Positions 19,407 to 30,274 of a DNA stretch of 64,000 bases are shown piece by piece. The notes below the pieces were generated by a model, which saw nothing but the letters and a program-made list of their open reading frames with translations, did not search any database and was not told where the DNA came from. Every line of letters starts with the position of its first letter. The stretch's first letter is position 1. The stretch is from Pasteurella atlantica (GTDB lineage: Bacteria; Pseudomonadota; Gammaproteobacteria; Enterobacterales; Pasteurellaceae), in assembly GCF_963693435.1 (NCBI RefSeq), contig NZ_OY856306.1, positions 1,116,001 to 1,180,000 on the forward strand. Reading direction: 5' to 3'. The position numbers and the translations under genes were made by a program.

Positions 19407-20435
19407 ATGAAAATAATACAAAGCCTCTTAGTTTTATTATGCTTCTTTTCACCAACCACAATGGCAAATGAATTGAGTGATGAAACTACTAAAGAAATGC
19501 CAAATTTTCAACATAAAGATTGGGAGTTGGCTTGTGATAATACAGGAACTTGTCGAGCAGCAGGGTATAACCCTGAAAGTGAATATGAAAATCTTGTTTC
19601 TGTTATGTTGACTCGAAAAGCAGGAAATAAACAAAAAGTAAGTGCAGAGATTCAATTTAGGACAACTGCTTCTTATGGCGGTGATTTTTGTCCTAGAGAG
19701 GTCTATTTTGTTATAAATCGTAAAGGACAAGGTGATATTCGCCTATCGAAAGCCTGTACTGGTAAGTTGAATAAAAAGCAAACTCAAGCATTATTAAATG
19801 CGTTGAAAAAGGTAAGTGTCATCAAATTTGGAACAAAGAGAGATACCTTTATCCTTTCCGATCAAGGGGCAACAGCAGTATTATTAAAAATGGACGAATA
19901 TCAGAAACGAGTAGGTAAGCCGTCTGCCTTAATTAAAAAAGGTAAAAGTAAAGAAGCAGTTTTACAACCAAAAGCCAAGCCAATTATTACTATTCCTGTG
20001 ATGCCAAAAGCTAAAAAACACTTAACGTTTGGTTTATTAAAAAGTAACCTAAAAAAACAGTTAAATAAACTTCCTTGTGATTTCGTAAATAAAAATACCG
20101 ATATTTGGGCTTATGCTTTAAATGATAAACAGTCACTGTTAGAAATACCTTGTATGATGGGAGCTTATAATTATTCTGCTTATTATGTGGTGGTTGATAA
20201 GCAATTAAATGAAGTACAGGCTACTGTAGGTGAGGGGAATGGTTATGAGAATGGCATTATTTCAGGTTATTGGAAAGGACGTGGCGTAGGGGATTGTTGG
20301 TATTCAAATGAGTACGCTTGGAATGGTGAAAAGTTTGTTTTAAGTAATGACTCTTATGCTGGAATGTGTCGTGGTTTTCCTGGTGGTGTTTGGGATTTAC
20401 CGAGTTATTTGAGTGAAGTTAAACGATTGAAATAA
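19407..20435 (+). CDS. Secreted DUF1176 protein
   Basis: A 342-aa protein with a cleavable signal (IIQSLLVLLCFFSPTTMANE). The segment HKDWELACDNTGTCRAAGY near residue 36 is the start of the DUF1176 domain, and paired cysteines recur to the end (GRGVGDCWYS, AGMCRGFPGG). A periplasmic or envelope location is inferred from the signal. No biochemical function is established for the family. AAAGGATCTCAA precedes the ATG. Monocistronic as far as can be seen. Confidence 0.8.
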   Translation: MKIIQSLLVLLCFFSPTTMANELSDETTKEMPNFQHKDWELACDNTGTCRAAGYNPESEYENLVSVMLTRKAGNKQKVSAEIQFRTTASYGGDFCPREVYFVINRKGQGDIRLSKACTGKLNKKQTQALLNALKKVSVIKFGTKRDTFILSDQGATAVLLKMDEYQKRVGKPSALIKKGKSKEAVLQPKAKPIITIPVMPKAKKHLTFGLLKSNLKKQLNKLPCDFVNKNTDIWAYALNDKQSLLEIPCMMGAYNYSAYYVVVDKQLNEVQATVGEGNGYENGIISGYWKGRGVGDCWYSNEYAWNGEKFVLSNDSYAGMCRGFPGGVWDLPSYLSEVKRLK

Positions 20436-20499
20436 GTTGTACTCAATAATTAAGCTGAGTATAATTATTTTTAGCTTATAAGTAATAAAAGGGGAAAAT

Positions 20500-20730
20500 A
20501 TGCAAGCAATATATTTAAAAGACAATATTTCTGAAGAGCAATATCAAATGGCGGTACGGGTGCTAGAAGCAATGAATATTGGCGTTGAACGAGCAGAGAA
20601 GAAGCTATCTGAAAGTGAGACCAAAATGAGCAAAGAAGCCTTTTATGCAAAAATTGACAGAGGATTAAACACGCCTTTGGAACAGTGTCGAGAATTGAAC
20701 GGAGAATATAAAAAGGAATTATTTGGTTAA
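20500..20730 (+). CDS. Antitoxin of a YoeB-like toxin-antitoxin pair
   Basis: A 76-aa charged protein starting after AAGGGGAAAAT. Its stop overlaps the start of the toxin gene by one base (TAATG), the usual arrangement. The sequence is not one I can place in a named antitoxin family; its role is inferred from position and size. The N-terminal part presumably binds DNA and the acidic C-terminal part the toxin. Confidence 0.65.
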   Translation: MQAIYLKDNISEEQYQMAVRVLEAMNIGVERAEKKLSESETKMSKEAFYAKIDRGLNTPLEQCRELNGEYKKELFG

Positions 20731-21008
20731 TGACTTATACAATAATAGTTACACCTGATGCAGAGAAGGATCTAAAAAAGCATAAAAAATATGGTAATAA
20801 AAAATTGCTCAAAAAAATTCAACATTTTTTAGAGGAAATTACAATTCACCCTAGAACTGGTACAGGACAGGTTGAGCGTTTAAAACATTATAGTGAACGT
20901 GAAATTTATTCACGAAGAATTGATAAAGAGCACCGTTTAGTTTATGAAATTAGAGATGATAAAGTGATTGTTATTCTAATCAGTGCCTATGGACATTATG
21001 AAAATTGA
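20730..21008 (+). CDS. Txe/YoeB-family mRNA interferase toxin
   Basis: A 92-aa RelE-fold ribosome-dependent endoribonuclease. Features seen: TIIVTPDAEKDLKKHKK at the N-terminus, then ERLKHYSEREIYSRRIDKEHRLVYEI, and the C-terminal SAYGHYEN. These carry the Arg, His and Tyr residues associated with catalysis in YoeB. Translationally coupled to the antitoxin in front. Confidence 0.85.
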   Translation: MTYTIIVTPDAEKDLKKHKKYGNKKLLKKIQHFLEEITIHPRTGTGQVERLKHYSEREIYSRRIDKEHRLVYEIRDDKVIVILISAYGHYEN

Positions 21009-21014
21009 GAGGAT

Positions 21015-21069
21015 AGCGGTCACTTATTTTGAGTTTTTTGCAAATTTAAAAAATAAAGATACCGCTTGT
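21015..21069. terminator. Inverted uptake-signal pair between the toxin gene and yacL
   Basis: AGCGGT at 21015-21020 pairs with ACCGCT at 21061-21066. The right copy is a full uptake core (ACCGCTTGT, 21061-21069), and the loop contains TTTTTTGCAAATTT. It separates converging genes and probably terminates both. Confidence 0.5.
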
Positions 21070-21079
21070 TCTCTATTTA

Positions 21080-21451
21080 TTAATGAAAAGTATTTAAAAA
21101 AGATTGATAATCTAGTATAAACTTTTCAAAATCATCAATCCCGCATACGGCAATGCTTTCTTGGGTATAAAGTTGAAAATCCTCTTCAATATCATCAGAA
21201 TAATTATCAAGCATTAAACTGTTTGCTTTCGCCATTACTTCATCATCATTAATATAAAGACTGTATTCTTTTCCAATTAAATGCCATTCAAAAGGGCTTG
21301 GATAAGTTGCTTTACATTGAGTAATTTTATCTAAAATAATGGGAAGATGGGCTTCTTCAAGTTCATTATTTAGCCAAGAAGCAAAAGCCTCATATTCCAT
21401 TGAACATTTTGCGACAATGTTATACGCCATTCGAGTAAATTGATAATCCAT
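21080..21451 (-). CDS. yacL: UPF0231 family protein YacL
   Basis: A 123-aa acidic protein. MDYQFTRMAYNIVAKCSMEYEAFASWLNNE at the start, GKEYSLYINDDEVMAKANS in the middle and ESIAVCGIDDFEKFILDY at the end align with E. coli YacL, quoted here by landmarks. The family is conserved in gamma-proteobacteria without known function. It lies alone between the toxin gene and fnr. Confidence 0.85.
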   Translation of the reverse strand: MDYQFTRMAYNIVAKCSMEYEAFASWLNNELEEAHLPIILDKITQCKATYPSPFEWHLIGKEYSLYINDDEVMAKANSLMLDNYSDDIEEDFQLYTQESIAVCGIDDFEKFILDYQSFLNTFH

Positions 21452-21507
21452 TTTTTATTCCTCATATTTTTAAGCGGTATGATTGTTGTTATTTTTTACA
21501 AATTTTA

Positions 21508-22275
21508 TTATGCAGTTTGAACAATAGGGATTTGAGGTTTAGTAGAACCTGCCATCTCAGTTAATTGTTCCATCTCATTAATAGTAATGTATTTTCCCTG
21601 AACAGAAATCATTCCTGATTTTTGAAAACGACTAAGTAAACGGCTAATGGTTTCAATAGTCAAGCCAAGATAATTACCAATGTCACCTCGAGTCATTGTT
21701 AAACGAAATTCGCGAGCAGAGAAGCCTCGAGCAAAGTAACGCTGAGATAGATTGTATAAAAAAGCGGCTAATTTTTCTTCTGCATTCATTCTAGAAAGTA
21801 ATAAAATCATCTCTTGATCATTTCTTATTTCATTACTCATTAAACGCATAATTTGATGTCGAATTTTTGGCATTTTACTTGAAAGATCATCTAAAATGTC
21901 AAAGGGGATTTCACAAATCATTGAGGTTTCAAGTGCTTGGGCAAAGCCGATATGAGTCATTGTATTGATAGCATCGAAACCAATTAAATCTCCGGGAAGA
22001 TGAAAAGCGGTAATTTGCTCTTCACCATTTTCGCTTAATGTGTAATTTTTAATTGTACCTGAACGAATAGCATAGAGTGATTGTAAGGGATCGCCTGATT
22101 TAAAGATAATTTGAGATTTTTGGATAGGTTTTTTTCGCTCAATAATATTATCTAGTTGATTTAATTCGTGATCGTTAAGGGTAAAAGGTAAACATAACTG
22201 ACTAATATTACAATTTTGACAGTGGATCGAGCTGTATTTATGTTTAGATATTTTCGATTCTGATATAATTTTCAT
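21508..22275 (-). CDS. fnr: Oxygen-sensing transcription regulator FNR
   Basis: Global anaerobic regulator with an oxygen-labile 4Fe-4S cluster. N-terminal cysteines appear in [14 protein letters not shown], with the fourth in [13 protein letters not shown]-like cyclic-nucleotide fold precedes the helix-turn-helix [23 protein letters not shown], whose ExxSR residues read TTGAT half-sites. 255 aa, normal length. It probably controls torYZD in this window and perhaps itself. Confidence 0.96.
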   Translation of the reverse strand: MKIISESKISKHKYSSIHCQNCNISQLCLPFTLNDHELNQLDNIIERKKPIQKSQIIFKSGDPLQSLYAIRSGTIKNYTLSENGEEQITAFHLPGDLIGFDAINTMTHIGFAQALETSMICEIPFDILDDLSSKMPKIRHQIMRLMSNEIRNDQEMILLLSRMNAEEKLAAFLYNLSQRYFARGFSAREFRLTMTRGDIGNYLGLTIETISRLLSRFQKSGMISVQGKYITINEMEQLTEMAGSTKPQIPIVQTA

Positions 22276-22305
22276 AAAATTAAGCTTTCCCTAAATACTA
22301 AAAAT

Positions 22306-22319
22306 TTGATTTAGAACAA
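22306..22319. promoter_or_regulatory. Candidate FNR autoregulatory box
   Basis: TTGATTTAGAACAA lies 31 bp upstream of the fnr start and matches TTGAT-N4-ATCAA with one mismatch. fnr is negatively autoregulated in E. coli. The site also sits upstream of the divergent small ORF, whose candidate TATAAT is at 22340-22345. Confidence 0.45.
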
Positions 22320-22395
22320 ATTTTAACACTATTTTAGGGTATAATGAAAGTATGATTTTTATTAATTTAATGAAATATTATTTCAGGAGAATAAA

Positions 22396-22497
22396 ATGCC
22401 AGCAGAAAAATTAACAAAGAAAAGATTAATTCAAATTATTATAATATTGATTATTCTTGTAGGTGCTTTTATTTATCGTACTTATTACCCTCATTAG
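22396..22497 (+). CDS. 33-residue single-span membrane protein
   Basis: Small ORF with a good ribosome site (CAGGAGAATAAA) before ATG 22396 and stop TAG 22495. It has a basic N-terminus (KLTKKR), one hydrophobic helix (LIQIIIILIILVGAFIY) and a short aromatic tail. A TATAAT at 22340-22345 lies upstream. It reads towards the DUF817 gene, 9 nt away, so the two may be co-transcribed. No function is recognised; the start signals and gene spacing support it being real. Confidence 0.6.
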   Translation: MPAEKLTKKRLIQIIIILIILVGAFIYRTYYPH

Positions 22498-22506
22498 GAT
22501 ATAAAA

Positions 22507-23346
22507 ATGCTTAATCAAATTGATCATTGGTTAATGATGCCACACAAAATCAAAGCGTTAACAGGAATAAAACGTTTTTTTGTCGAATTATGCTTTTTTT
22601 GTTTAAAAGAGTTAAGGGCGTGTCTATTTGCTGGATTATTTTTTATTGCAATATTTATCATTCCAAGAGCTGGATTACTGGGCATTCCTCGTTATGATCT
22701 GTTGCTGATTTTTGCGATTAGTTTACAAGCATTAATGCTATTTTTTAAACTGGAAACATTTGATGAATTAAAAGCGATTACTATATTTCATATTGTCGGT
22801 TTTGCCTTAGAAGTCTTTAAAACATCAAGTAGTGTCCAATCTTGGGCGTATCCTGATTTTGGATATACCAAATTATTTGGCGTCCCCCTTTTTAGTGGCT
22901 TTATGTATGCAGCAGTCGGAAGTTATATTATTCAAGCGTGGCGTTTACTTGATCTTAAAGTAATAAATTATCCTCCATACTGGTTAGCGACGTTAGCTTC
23001 AGTCTGTATTTATATTAACTTTTTCACTCATCATTATATCGGTGATTATCGTTGGTATTTAGCCTGTTTTGTATTAGGGTTATATGCTCAAACAAAAGTA
23101 TATTTTACGTCTTATGATAAACAGCGAAGTATGCCGTTGTTAGTCTCTTTTGGATTAATTGGATTTTTTATTTGGTTGGCTGAAAATATAGGAACATTTG
23201 CAGGAATATGGCGTTACCCAAATCAATTAAATCATTGGTCTATGGTACATATCGGCAAATGGGGAGCGTGGGCATTATTAGTGATTATGACTTTTACTAT
23301 TGTTGCGAATTTAAAACATATTAAAAAAACCATTAAAGGAATTTAG
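22507..23346 (+). CDS. DUF817 family integral membrane protein
   Basis: A 279-aa protein with about eight hydrophobic segments. Landmarks include FFCLKELRACLFAGLFF, FHIVGFALEVFKTSSSVQSW, FGVPLFSGFMYAAVGSYI and GIWRYPNQLNHWSMVHIGKW. The conserved His, Glu and Trp residues in or near membrane segments recall carotenoid or membrane-hydrolase-like folds, but no function is established. AGGATATAAA precedes the ATG. Confidence 0.8.
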   Translation: MLNQIDHWLMMPHKIKALTGIKRFFVELCFFCLKELRACLFAGLFFIAIFIIPRAGLLGIPRYDLLLIFAISLQALMLFFKLETFDELKAITIFHIVGFALEVFKTSSSVQSWAYPDFGYTKLFGVPLFSGFMYAAVGSYIIQAWRLLDLKVINYPPYWLATLASVCIYINFFTHHYIGDYRWYLACFVLGLYAQTKVYFTSYDKQRSMPLLVSFGLIGFFIWLAENIGTFAGIWRYPNQLNHWSMVHIGKWGAWALLVIMTFTIVANLKHIKKTIKGI

Positions 23347-23480
23347 CCCCCTTCCTGGCCTCCCCCCGCAAGCGGAGGGAGGATTTTTTTCACGAAGTTC
23401 CCTCCCCCGCAAACGGAGGGAGGATTTTTTTCACGAAGTTCCCTCCTCCGCTTGCGGGGGAGGGCTAGGGAGGGGGGAGC
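23347..23480. repeat. GC-rich dispersed repeat cluster, three copies
   Basis: Three copies of a GC-rich unit built around CCCCCGCAAGCGGAGGGAGG stand out in AT-rich DNA. Two lie in one orientation, each followed by an ATTTTTTTCACGAAGTT spacer, and a third is inverted (CCTCCGCTTGCGGGGGAGGG). A single further copy lies at 37501-37540. Inverted copies can fold into a strong hairpin. The following bases to 23656 hold only AT-rich DNA with the presumed mreB promoter; no other feature is seen there. Confidence 0.8.
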
Positions 23481-23653
23481 TTGTACCTTTTGCGATGTCA
23501 TTGCTATTAATTTTTTCAAAATCAATAGTTAAAACCTTATGAACAACCCTAATTAAGCTCAAGATAACACAATTATTTCATTGAATTTATGGTTAAATTT
23601 CTGTATATTTAGCGGGTTATTATTTACCTATTCTTAATTAAAACGGATGCTAA

Positions 23654-24724
<1,071 letters not shown>

Positions 24725-24799
24725 ACTATTATTAACAGTAGTTGGTAGTGGAAAAATCGCCATTACCAACTCCTTTTATAATTTCATTTCTCTATTGTA

Positions 24800-25792
24800 A
24801 TGAAGCTAATATTTTCCAAGTTGCCTTCACTAGGCGTTCGTTTATTTTTTGCCATTGTTTTTTCTATTGCGTTAATTGTATCTGATGGTCGTAGTAATAT
24901 GATAATTCAAGTACGTAACGTGTTGGAAACAACAGTGAGTGTGTTGTATTATTTTGCAAATACCCCTCGAATTATTCTTGATGGAGTCAGTAATAATTTT
25001 ATTGATAGTTCCAAATTACAGCTAGAAAATAAAATGTTAAAAGAACAACTTCGAGAGAAAAATGCGAGTTTATTACGTTTTGAACAATTAAAAGTTGAAA
25101 ATCAACGTTTACGGTTACTCTTAAGCTCTCCGCTACGTCAAGATGAATACAAAAAAGTAGCTGAAGTGCTTACAGCTGAAATAGATACCTATCGTCAGCA
25201 AGTTGTGATTAATCAAGGGCGACAAAGTGGTGTATTTATAGGACAACCTGTTATTGATGAGTTAGGTATTGTTGGACAAGTGATTTCTGTAGGGGAAACG
25301 ACTAGTCGAGTGTTATTGATTACCGATTCTTTACATTCAATTCCTGTACAGGTATTACGAAACGATGTGCGTACTATTATTAATGGTTCGGGGCAGAATA
25401 ACGAATTATTCATTGATGCTTTACCTCGAACTGTAGATATAGTAAAAGGTGATATTTTAGTCACCTCAGGTTTAGGTGGACGTTTTCCAGAAGGATATCC
25501 TGTTGCGGTGATTGAGTCAGTTTCAAATACAAGAAAAGCACATTTTGCCCGAATTGTTGCTCGTCCATTGGCTTCATTTAATCATTTGCGTCATTTATTA
25601 CTCTTATGGCCAACAAACGAAGAGTTACGCAACATTAAAAAGCTTTCTGCACAAGATGTAAGAAATGTAGTTAATGAACGTCGTACTTTCGCTAATCCAC
25701 TATCTTATTCAAAACCAACAAAAAAAATAAAAATACAGGTGAAATTACCAGAGCCAGAAAAAGGACAAGGAATAACGAATAATGAAAACTAA
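24800..25792 (+). CDS. mreC: Rod-shape determining protein MreC
   Basis: Bitopic membrane protein linking MreB to periplasmic wall enzymes. A short cytoplasmic start, one membrane helix (VRLFFAIVFSIALIVSDG), a coiled coil at about residues 70-105 (LQLENKMLKEQLREKNASLL) and a beta-rich periplasmic domain (ELFIDALPRTVDIVKGDILVTSG) match the family. It overlaps mreD by 11 nt. Confidence 0.94.
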   Translation: MKLIFSKLPSLGVRLFFAIVFSIALIVSDGRSNMIIQVRNVLETTVSVLYYFANTPRIILDGVSNNFIDSSKLQLENKMLKEQLREKNASLLRFEQLKVENQRLRLLLSSPLRQDEYKKVAEVLTAEIDTYRQQVVINQGRQSGVFIGQPVIDELGIVGQVISVGETTSRVLLITDSLHSIPVQVLRNDVRTIINGSGQNNELFIDALPRTVDIVKGDILVTSGLGGRFPEGYPVAVIESVSNTRKAHFARIVARPLASFNHLRHLLLLWPTNEELRNIKKLSAQDVRNVVNERRTFANPLSYSKPTKKIKIQVKLPEPEKGQGITNNEN

Positions 25793-26273
25793 TATTATTT
25801 TTAAGTTATCTGTATTGTTTATTATTTTTATCATAGCTTTTATTCTAGAAATAATGCCATGGCCAACAAATTTACAGGGGTTTAGACCTGCTTGGGTTGT
25901 GTTATTAACTATTTATTGGGTTCTTGCATTGCCTCAAAAAATTAATATTGGTACTGCTTTTGTTATTGGCATTGTGTGGGATCTTGTTCTTGGTTCGGTA
26001 CTTGGCATCCATGCTCTGGTACTTTCTATTGCCATTTATGTAATTGCAAAACACCATCTTATTCTACGGAATATGTCATTATTACTTCAAGCAATACTAG
26101 TAATGGGTTATGTGGCTCTTATTAAAATAATGATATTCTTTGTAGAATTAATTTTACATAATGTGAGTTTTCATTCTCAAGAATTACTCGGTGCTGTTAT
26201 TAGTGGTTTACTATGGCCGTGGATTTATCTTTTAATGCGACAAATTCGTCGAGGTCTTTGGTTAACAGAATGA
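25782..26273 (+). CDS. mreD: Rod-shape determining protein MreD
   Basis: Five-span membrane protein of the elongasome, partner of Mre[21 protein letters not shown] near residue 27 and [14 protein letters not shown] are family landmarks. 163 aa, normal length. It overlaps mreC at the start and shares ATGA with rarA at the end. Confidence 0.92.
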   Translation: MKTNIIFKLSVLFIIFIIAFILEIMPWPTNLQGFRPAWVVLLTIYWVLALPQKINIGTAFVIGIVWDLVLGSVLGIHALVLSIAIYVIAKHHLILRNMSLLLQAILVMGYVALIKIMIFFVELILHNVSFHSQELLGAVISGLLWPWIYLLMRQIRRGLWLTE

Positions 26274-27607
26274 GTAGTTTAGCCTTTGATTTTTCAGATG
26301 ATTTTCGTCCTCTTTCCGCAAGAATGCGTCCTCGTGATTTAAGTGAATATATTGGACAATCTCATCTTATTAATAAAGATAAGCCTTTATATAAAGCGAT
26401 AGAAAAAGGTTATGCTCATTCTATGATCTTCTGGGGACCTCCCGGTACAGGAAAAACAACCTTAGCAGAAATTATAGCTCATCATTTAGATGCTGAAGTT
26501 GAAAGACTTTCTGCAGTAACCAGCGGTATAAAAGAAATTCGAGAAGCGATAGCAACAGCTAAAATAAATAAACAAACAGGTAGACAAACATTGCTCTTTG
26601 TTGATGAAGTTCATCGTTTTAATAAAAGTCAGCAAGACGCTTTTTTACCTCATATTGAAGATGGCACTATTATTTTTATTGGAGCAACTACTGAAAACCC
26701 TTCTTTCGAGCTAAATAATGCCTTGCTTTCACGTACTCGAATTTATATTCTAAAATCTCTTACGGATACAGAAATTCTACAAGTATTGACTACTGCTTTA
26801 AATGACAAAGAAAGAGGTTTCGGTGGACAATCTTTTTTGATTAAAGATGACGTGCTCACTTTATTAGCTGATTATGTAAATGGAGATGCTCGTTTTGCAT
26901 TGAATTGCTTAGAGTTAATGTCAGATATGGCAACACAGCAAGGCAAAGATAAAATTTTAGATAAAATATTGCTAACAGAAGTATTAGGAGAGCGACAGGC
27001 TCGTTTTGATAAAGGCGGTGATCGTTATTATGATTTAATTTCTGCACTCCATAAATCGATTAGAGGTTCATCACCGGATGCCGCTTTATATTGGTATGCC
27101 CGTATTTTAACAGTAGGCGGTGATCCTCTTTACGTCGCACGTCGATTATTGGCAATTGCTTCAGAGGATATTGGCAATGCCGATCCAAGAGCAATGCAAA
27201 TTGCGATTAATGCTTGGGATTGTTATACTCGAGTGGGTGCTTATGAAGGTGAAAGAGCGATTGCACAAGCGGTTATTTATTTAGCAGTTTCTGCAAAAAG
27301 TAATGCAGTTTATACTGCTTTCAATGAAGCAAAACGCCTTGTTGAGGAAACGAAAGACTACGATGTACCTCCTCATTTACGCAATGCACCAACAAAATTA
27401 ATGGAAAACCTTGGTTACGGGGCAGAGTATCGCTATGCACATAATGAACCTAATGCTTATGCAGCAGGTGAAAACTATTTTCCTATTGAATTAAAAGATA
27501 CTCAATTTTATCATCCAACAGAGCGTGGTTTAGAAAAACAAATCAAAGAAAAATTAGACTGGTTGAAGAGAGAAGATCAGCAAAGTAATGAAAAGCGTTA
27601 TAAGTAA
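26270..27607 (+). CDS. rarA: Replication-associated recombination ATPase RarA (MgsA)
   Basis: AAA+ clamp-loader-like ATPase acting at stalled forks. Walker A is GPPGTGKTT and Walker B is [15 protein letters not shown]-terminal helices follow ([19 protein letters not shown]). ATG 26270 overlaps the mreD stop as ATGA and begins [21 protein letters not shown], matching other RarA N-termini. An in-frame ATG at 26213 lies deep inside mreD and is unlikely. An exact uptake signal lies within the gene. Confidence 0.94.
   Translation: MSSLAFDFSDDFRPLSARMRPRDLSEYIGQSHLINKDKPLYKAIEKGYAHSMIFWGPPGTGKTTLAEIIAHHLDAEVERLSAVTSGIKEIREAIATAKINKQTGRQTLLFVDEVHRFNKSQQDAFLPHIEDGTIIFIGATTENPSFELNNALLSRTRIYILKSLTDTEILQVLTTALNDKERGFGGQSFLIKDDVLTLLADYVNGDARFALNCLELMSDMATQQGKDKILDKILLTEVLGERQARFDKGGDRYYDLISALHKSIRGSSPDAALYWYARILTVGGDPLYVARRLLAIASEDIGNADPRAMQIAINAWDCYTRVGAYEGERAIAQAVIYLAVSAKSNAVYTAFNEAKRLVEETKDYDVPPHLRNAPTKLMENLGYGAEYRYAHNEPNAYAAGENYFPIELKDTQFYHPTERGLEKQIKEKLDWLKREDQQSNEKRYK
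27265..27273 (+). other. Uptake signal sequence ACAAGCGGT
   Basis: Exact Apl-type core inside rarA. Confidence 0.7.
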
Positions 27608-27648
27608 GCGGTATCATTTCTAATTTAACTAATATTATAATACCGCTT
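27606..27648. terminator. Uptake-like hairpin after rarA
   Basis: AAGCGGTAT at 27606-27614 pairs perfectly with ATACCGCTT at 27640-27648. Confidence 0.45.
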
Positions 27649-27669
27649 GAACTATTTTTATTTACTCAT

Positions 27670-27713
27670 ATTCTCTTACTCTCAAATAAAGATAGAGTAA
27701 GAGAATTTTTTAT
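27670..27713. terminator. Bidirectional terminator between rarA and plsB
   Basis: ATTCTCTTACTCT at 27670-27682 pairs perfectly (13 bp) with AGAGTAAGAGAAT at 27694-27706 and is followed by TTTTTATT. The plsB stop codon overlaps its edge. Confidence 0.85.
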
Positions 27714-30127
27714 TGATTATTTTCATCTAACTTAGCCATCGTTCCTTGAATAGAGAATTGAATTTCACTTGAAATGAGTCCTTGTAATAAAGTAATGGTT
27801 TCTTCAGCTTTATTAAAATTAGGTTTATTCTCATTATCAAAATAACCTTGTCTTTTTAAACTGGAAATAAAGGTTGAGAATAATGCTTTATCAAAAAATT
27901 CTGGTGCATTAATACCATGTAATACAGATAAACGTTGTGCAATAGAACAACTTTTTGCTTCTAATTCAGAGCGACTAATTTCTGTCTGCTCCATTAATAC
28001 TGTTAAGCTAATATAGTAACGTTGTAATTGTTCTCGAACTCCAGCAGAATAGAGCTGTAATGTTCTAACTTGATGACGGTTAATCATTAACATATCACTT
28101 TCATTTCTGATTACTCCCTGACGAGTAAATTCACGAATAATAGCTTCAACATAATCATTCAGTGAGATTTCATCAAAACGTAAAAAGAGTTCCGCTTTTA
28201 AGAATGGATAAATACGTTTGATAATTTGAATAACAAGATCTTTAGATACAGCTTCGTGGTGTAATACGATATTAGCCACTAAAGAAGGTAATACAAATAA
28301 ATGTTGAATATTGTTACGATAGTAGGTCATCAATACGGCTGACTCACGATCGAGACGAAGAATATCTCCAAAACTATCTTTTTCAACTAAAATACCTGAA
28401 CGAGGTAAACTAATTACGTGTTCTAATAACTCAGTCGCAGATTCTAAAGGAATAGTGATATCCGTTGAATAATGAGCATTTTGTAATAATTGTAAATAAC
28501 TTTCTATTTGTTCTAGTAATTGCTCTTTGGTTAATGAACGTTGACGAGAGTTAAGTAATGCGGTTCCTACTAAATTTTTTGCATTAACAGCTGCAGCATT
28601 ATTAATATGAGTCATTACGAGATCTGCAACATCAGTTACGGCACTATTGAACCACTGTGGACGTTCATTTCCAAACTCTTCTTTCCACTGTGGATGGTGA
28701 TCATTGAGATAATGGTTAAGTTGAATAGGTTCACCAAAATTAACAAATCCTTGTCCCAAATTACGTAATTTTTTAATTACTCTAAATACTAAAGCTACAT
28801 TTTCTTTTTCTTTTTTTGCACCTCTTAACTCTTTGGCATAAGTATCTACTTCGAGTACGTGTTCATAACCAATGTAAACAGGTACAATTGAGATAGGGCG
28901 AGTCGCACCTTGAACCGCTCTTAATGTCATTGCCATCATTCCAGTTTTTGGTGAAAGTAAGCGACCAGTACGAGATCGCCCTCCTTCAATAAAATATTCA
29001 ACAGAGTAACCTCTATGGAATAATTCAGCTAAATATTCACGGAAAATAGTAGAATACAGTCGATTACCATTAAACGTTCGACGAATAAAGAATGCTCCCC
29101 AACTACGAAATAGTGGTCCAGCAGGCCAAAAGTTAAGATTAATACCAGAGGCAATATGCGGAGGGACCAAACCTTCGTGGTATAATAAATAAGAGAGTAG
29201 TAAATAGTCCATATGACTACGATGGCAAGGAATATACACAATTTCGTGTCCATCCAAGGCTAATTTACGCACACGATCGGCATTTTGCACAGTGATACCT
29301 TGATAAAGTTTATTCCACAGCCAACTTAAGAACCGATCTGCAGCTCGTAAACTGTTATAGTTTACTTTTGCAGCGATTTCATTCATTATTTTTTCTGCTT
29401 CTTTACGTGCTTTTTCAGGTGAACTTTTTGGTTTCTTTGCTTCTTCTTCAATTGCCGCTAAAATACTTGGCGTTTGCAATAATTTATTAAACATTGCTTG
29501 GCGATTTGGCAGTTGAGGTCCTGTTGCAGAGTAACGTTGCTTAGCAAAATGCATTCTAGCTACACGAGAGAGCTTATGGGCAATTTTAGTATCAGAACCA
29601 TGTTCATTAGCCATATAGCGTAGTGAAACTGCTTGTGAAAAACGGATAAAGTTATCACGACCAAACCACAGCATTGCGTTTATACGTTGAAAGAAACTTA
29701 AAAAACGTAAATTTGCAGCATTTTCTTTACCTGGAGATCGTCCCCACAGTACTGAAGTTGGTAAAACTTGTACATCAAGTTCTTTATTATCTTGATGTAA
29801 AGTTAAGTATTGATTAAAAATAACTTGTGTTTTTACATTTTCTTTATTTTTAAAAAATGAACAGCCTTGATCTAAAAAAACAAAACGAGGTAAAGATAAG
29901 CCTTTTAAATTATTATTTTGTAAGGGATCTGGAAGATTTAAACTTAAGCAATGCTTTTGTAAAATTAACAAATCAGTTTGAGAAGAATAGGGTAAAACAT
30001 AAATAAATGGTTGTTCTAGGTTTAACCCTAGTTCCTTTATTGGATCTTCTGGAATTGCTCGAGATTTCACTAATAAAGAAAGAGGTAGTTGTAATACTTT
30101 ACGATAAAGAGTGAATAATTTAGACAT
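27710..30127 (-). CDS. plsB: Glycerol-3-phosphate acyltransferase PlsB
   Basis: Inner-membrane enzyme that puts the first acyl chain on glycerol-3-phosphate in phospholipid synthesis. The acyltransferase HX4D motif is visible in [20 protein letters not shown] near residue 300, then [10 protein letters not shown] and [19 protein letters not shown]. At 805 aa it matches E. coli PlsB (807). It is divergent from lexA, an arrangement resembling plsB and dgkA-lexA in enterics. Confidence 0.95.
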   Translation of the reverse strand: MSKLFTLYRKVLQLPLSLLVKSRAIPEDPIKELGLNLEQPFIYVLPYSSQTDLLILQKHCLSLNLPDPLQNNNLKGLSLPRFVFLDQGCSFFKNKENVKTQVIFNQYLTLHQDNKELDVQVLPTSVLWGRSPGKENAANLRFLSFFQRINAMLWFGRDNFIRFSQAVSLRYMANEHGSDTKIAHKLSRVARMHFAKQRYSATGPQLPNRQAMFNKLLQTPSILAAIEEEAKKPKSSPEKARKEAEKIMNEIAAKVNYNSLRAADRFLSWLWNKLYQGITVQNADRVRKLALDGHEIVYIPCHRSHMDYLLLSYLLYHEGLVPPHIASGINLNFWPAGPLFRSWGAFFIRRTFNGNRLYSTIFREYLAELFHRGYSVEYFIEGGRSRTGRLLSPKTGMMAMTLRAVQGATRPISIVPVYIGYEHVLEVDTYAKELRGAKKEKENVALVFRVIKKLRNLGQGFVNFGEPIQLNHYLNDHHPQWKEEFGNERPQWFNSAVTDVADLVMTHINNAAAVNAKNLVGTALLNSRQRSLTKEQLLEQIESYLQLLQNAHYSTDITIPLESATELLEHVISLPRSGILVEKDSFGDILRLDRESAVLMTYYRNNIQHLFVLPSLVANIVLHHEAVSKDLVIQIIKRIYPFLKAELFLRFDEISLNDYVEAIIREFTRQGVIRNESDMLMINRHQVRTLQLYSAGVREQLQRYYISLTVLMEQTEISRSELEAKSCSIAQRLSVLHGINAPEFFDKALFSTFISSLKRQGYFDNENKPNFNKAEETITLLQGLISSEIQFSIQGTMAKLDENNQ

Positions 30128-30203
30128 TCAGTCATCCTTTTTATATAAAAATAAATCCTGTAAATATTAGCATAAAAATTTATTTTGATCTGTAATTTCT
30201 TGG

Positions 30204-30231
30204 TTGCAAATATTATTATACTGTATATAAT
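30204..30231 (+). promoter_or_regulatory. lexA promoter
   Basis: TTGCAA at 30204-30209 and TATAAT at 30226-30231, spaced 16 nt. A half LexA site CTGTATAT overlaps the -10, and a full box lies just downstream. Confidence 0.6.
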
Positions 30232-30242
30232 GCCAATATTAT

Positions 30243-30258
30243 CTGTATATAAAAACAG
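30243..30258 (+). promoter_or_regulatory. LexA (SOS) box
   Basis: CTGTATATAAAAACAG fits CTGT-N8-ACAG exactly. It lies between the -10 element and the lexA ribosome site, so LexA would repress its own gene here. Confidence 0.9.
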
Positions 30259-30274
30259 TAGGGAGAAAACTAGT

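Noticed and set aside
23343-23525. 60-codon minus-strand frame rich in Pro, Arg and Gly
   Set aside because: It is only the translation of the GC-rich repeat cluster; there is no ribosome site and its composition follows the repeat units.
30185-30274. N-terminal extension of LexA
   Set aside because: It would be translated from the promoter and SOS box region and lacks a ribosome site; LexA starts at 30275.
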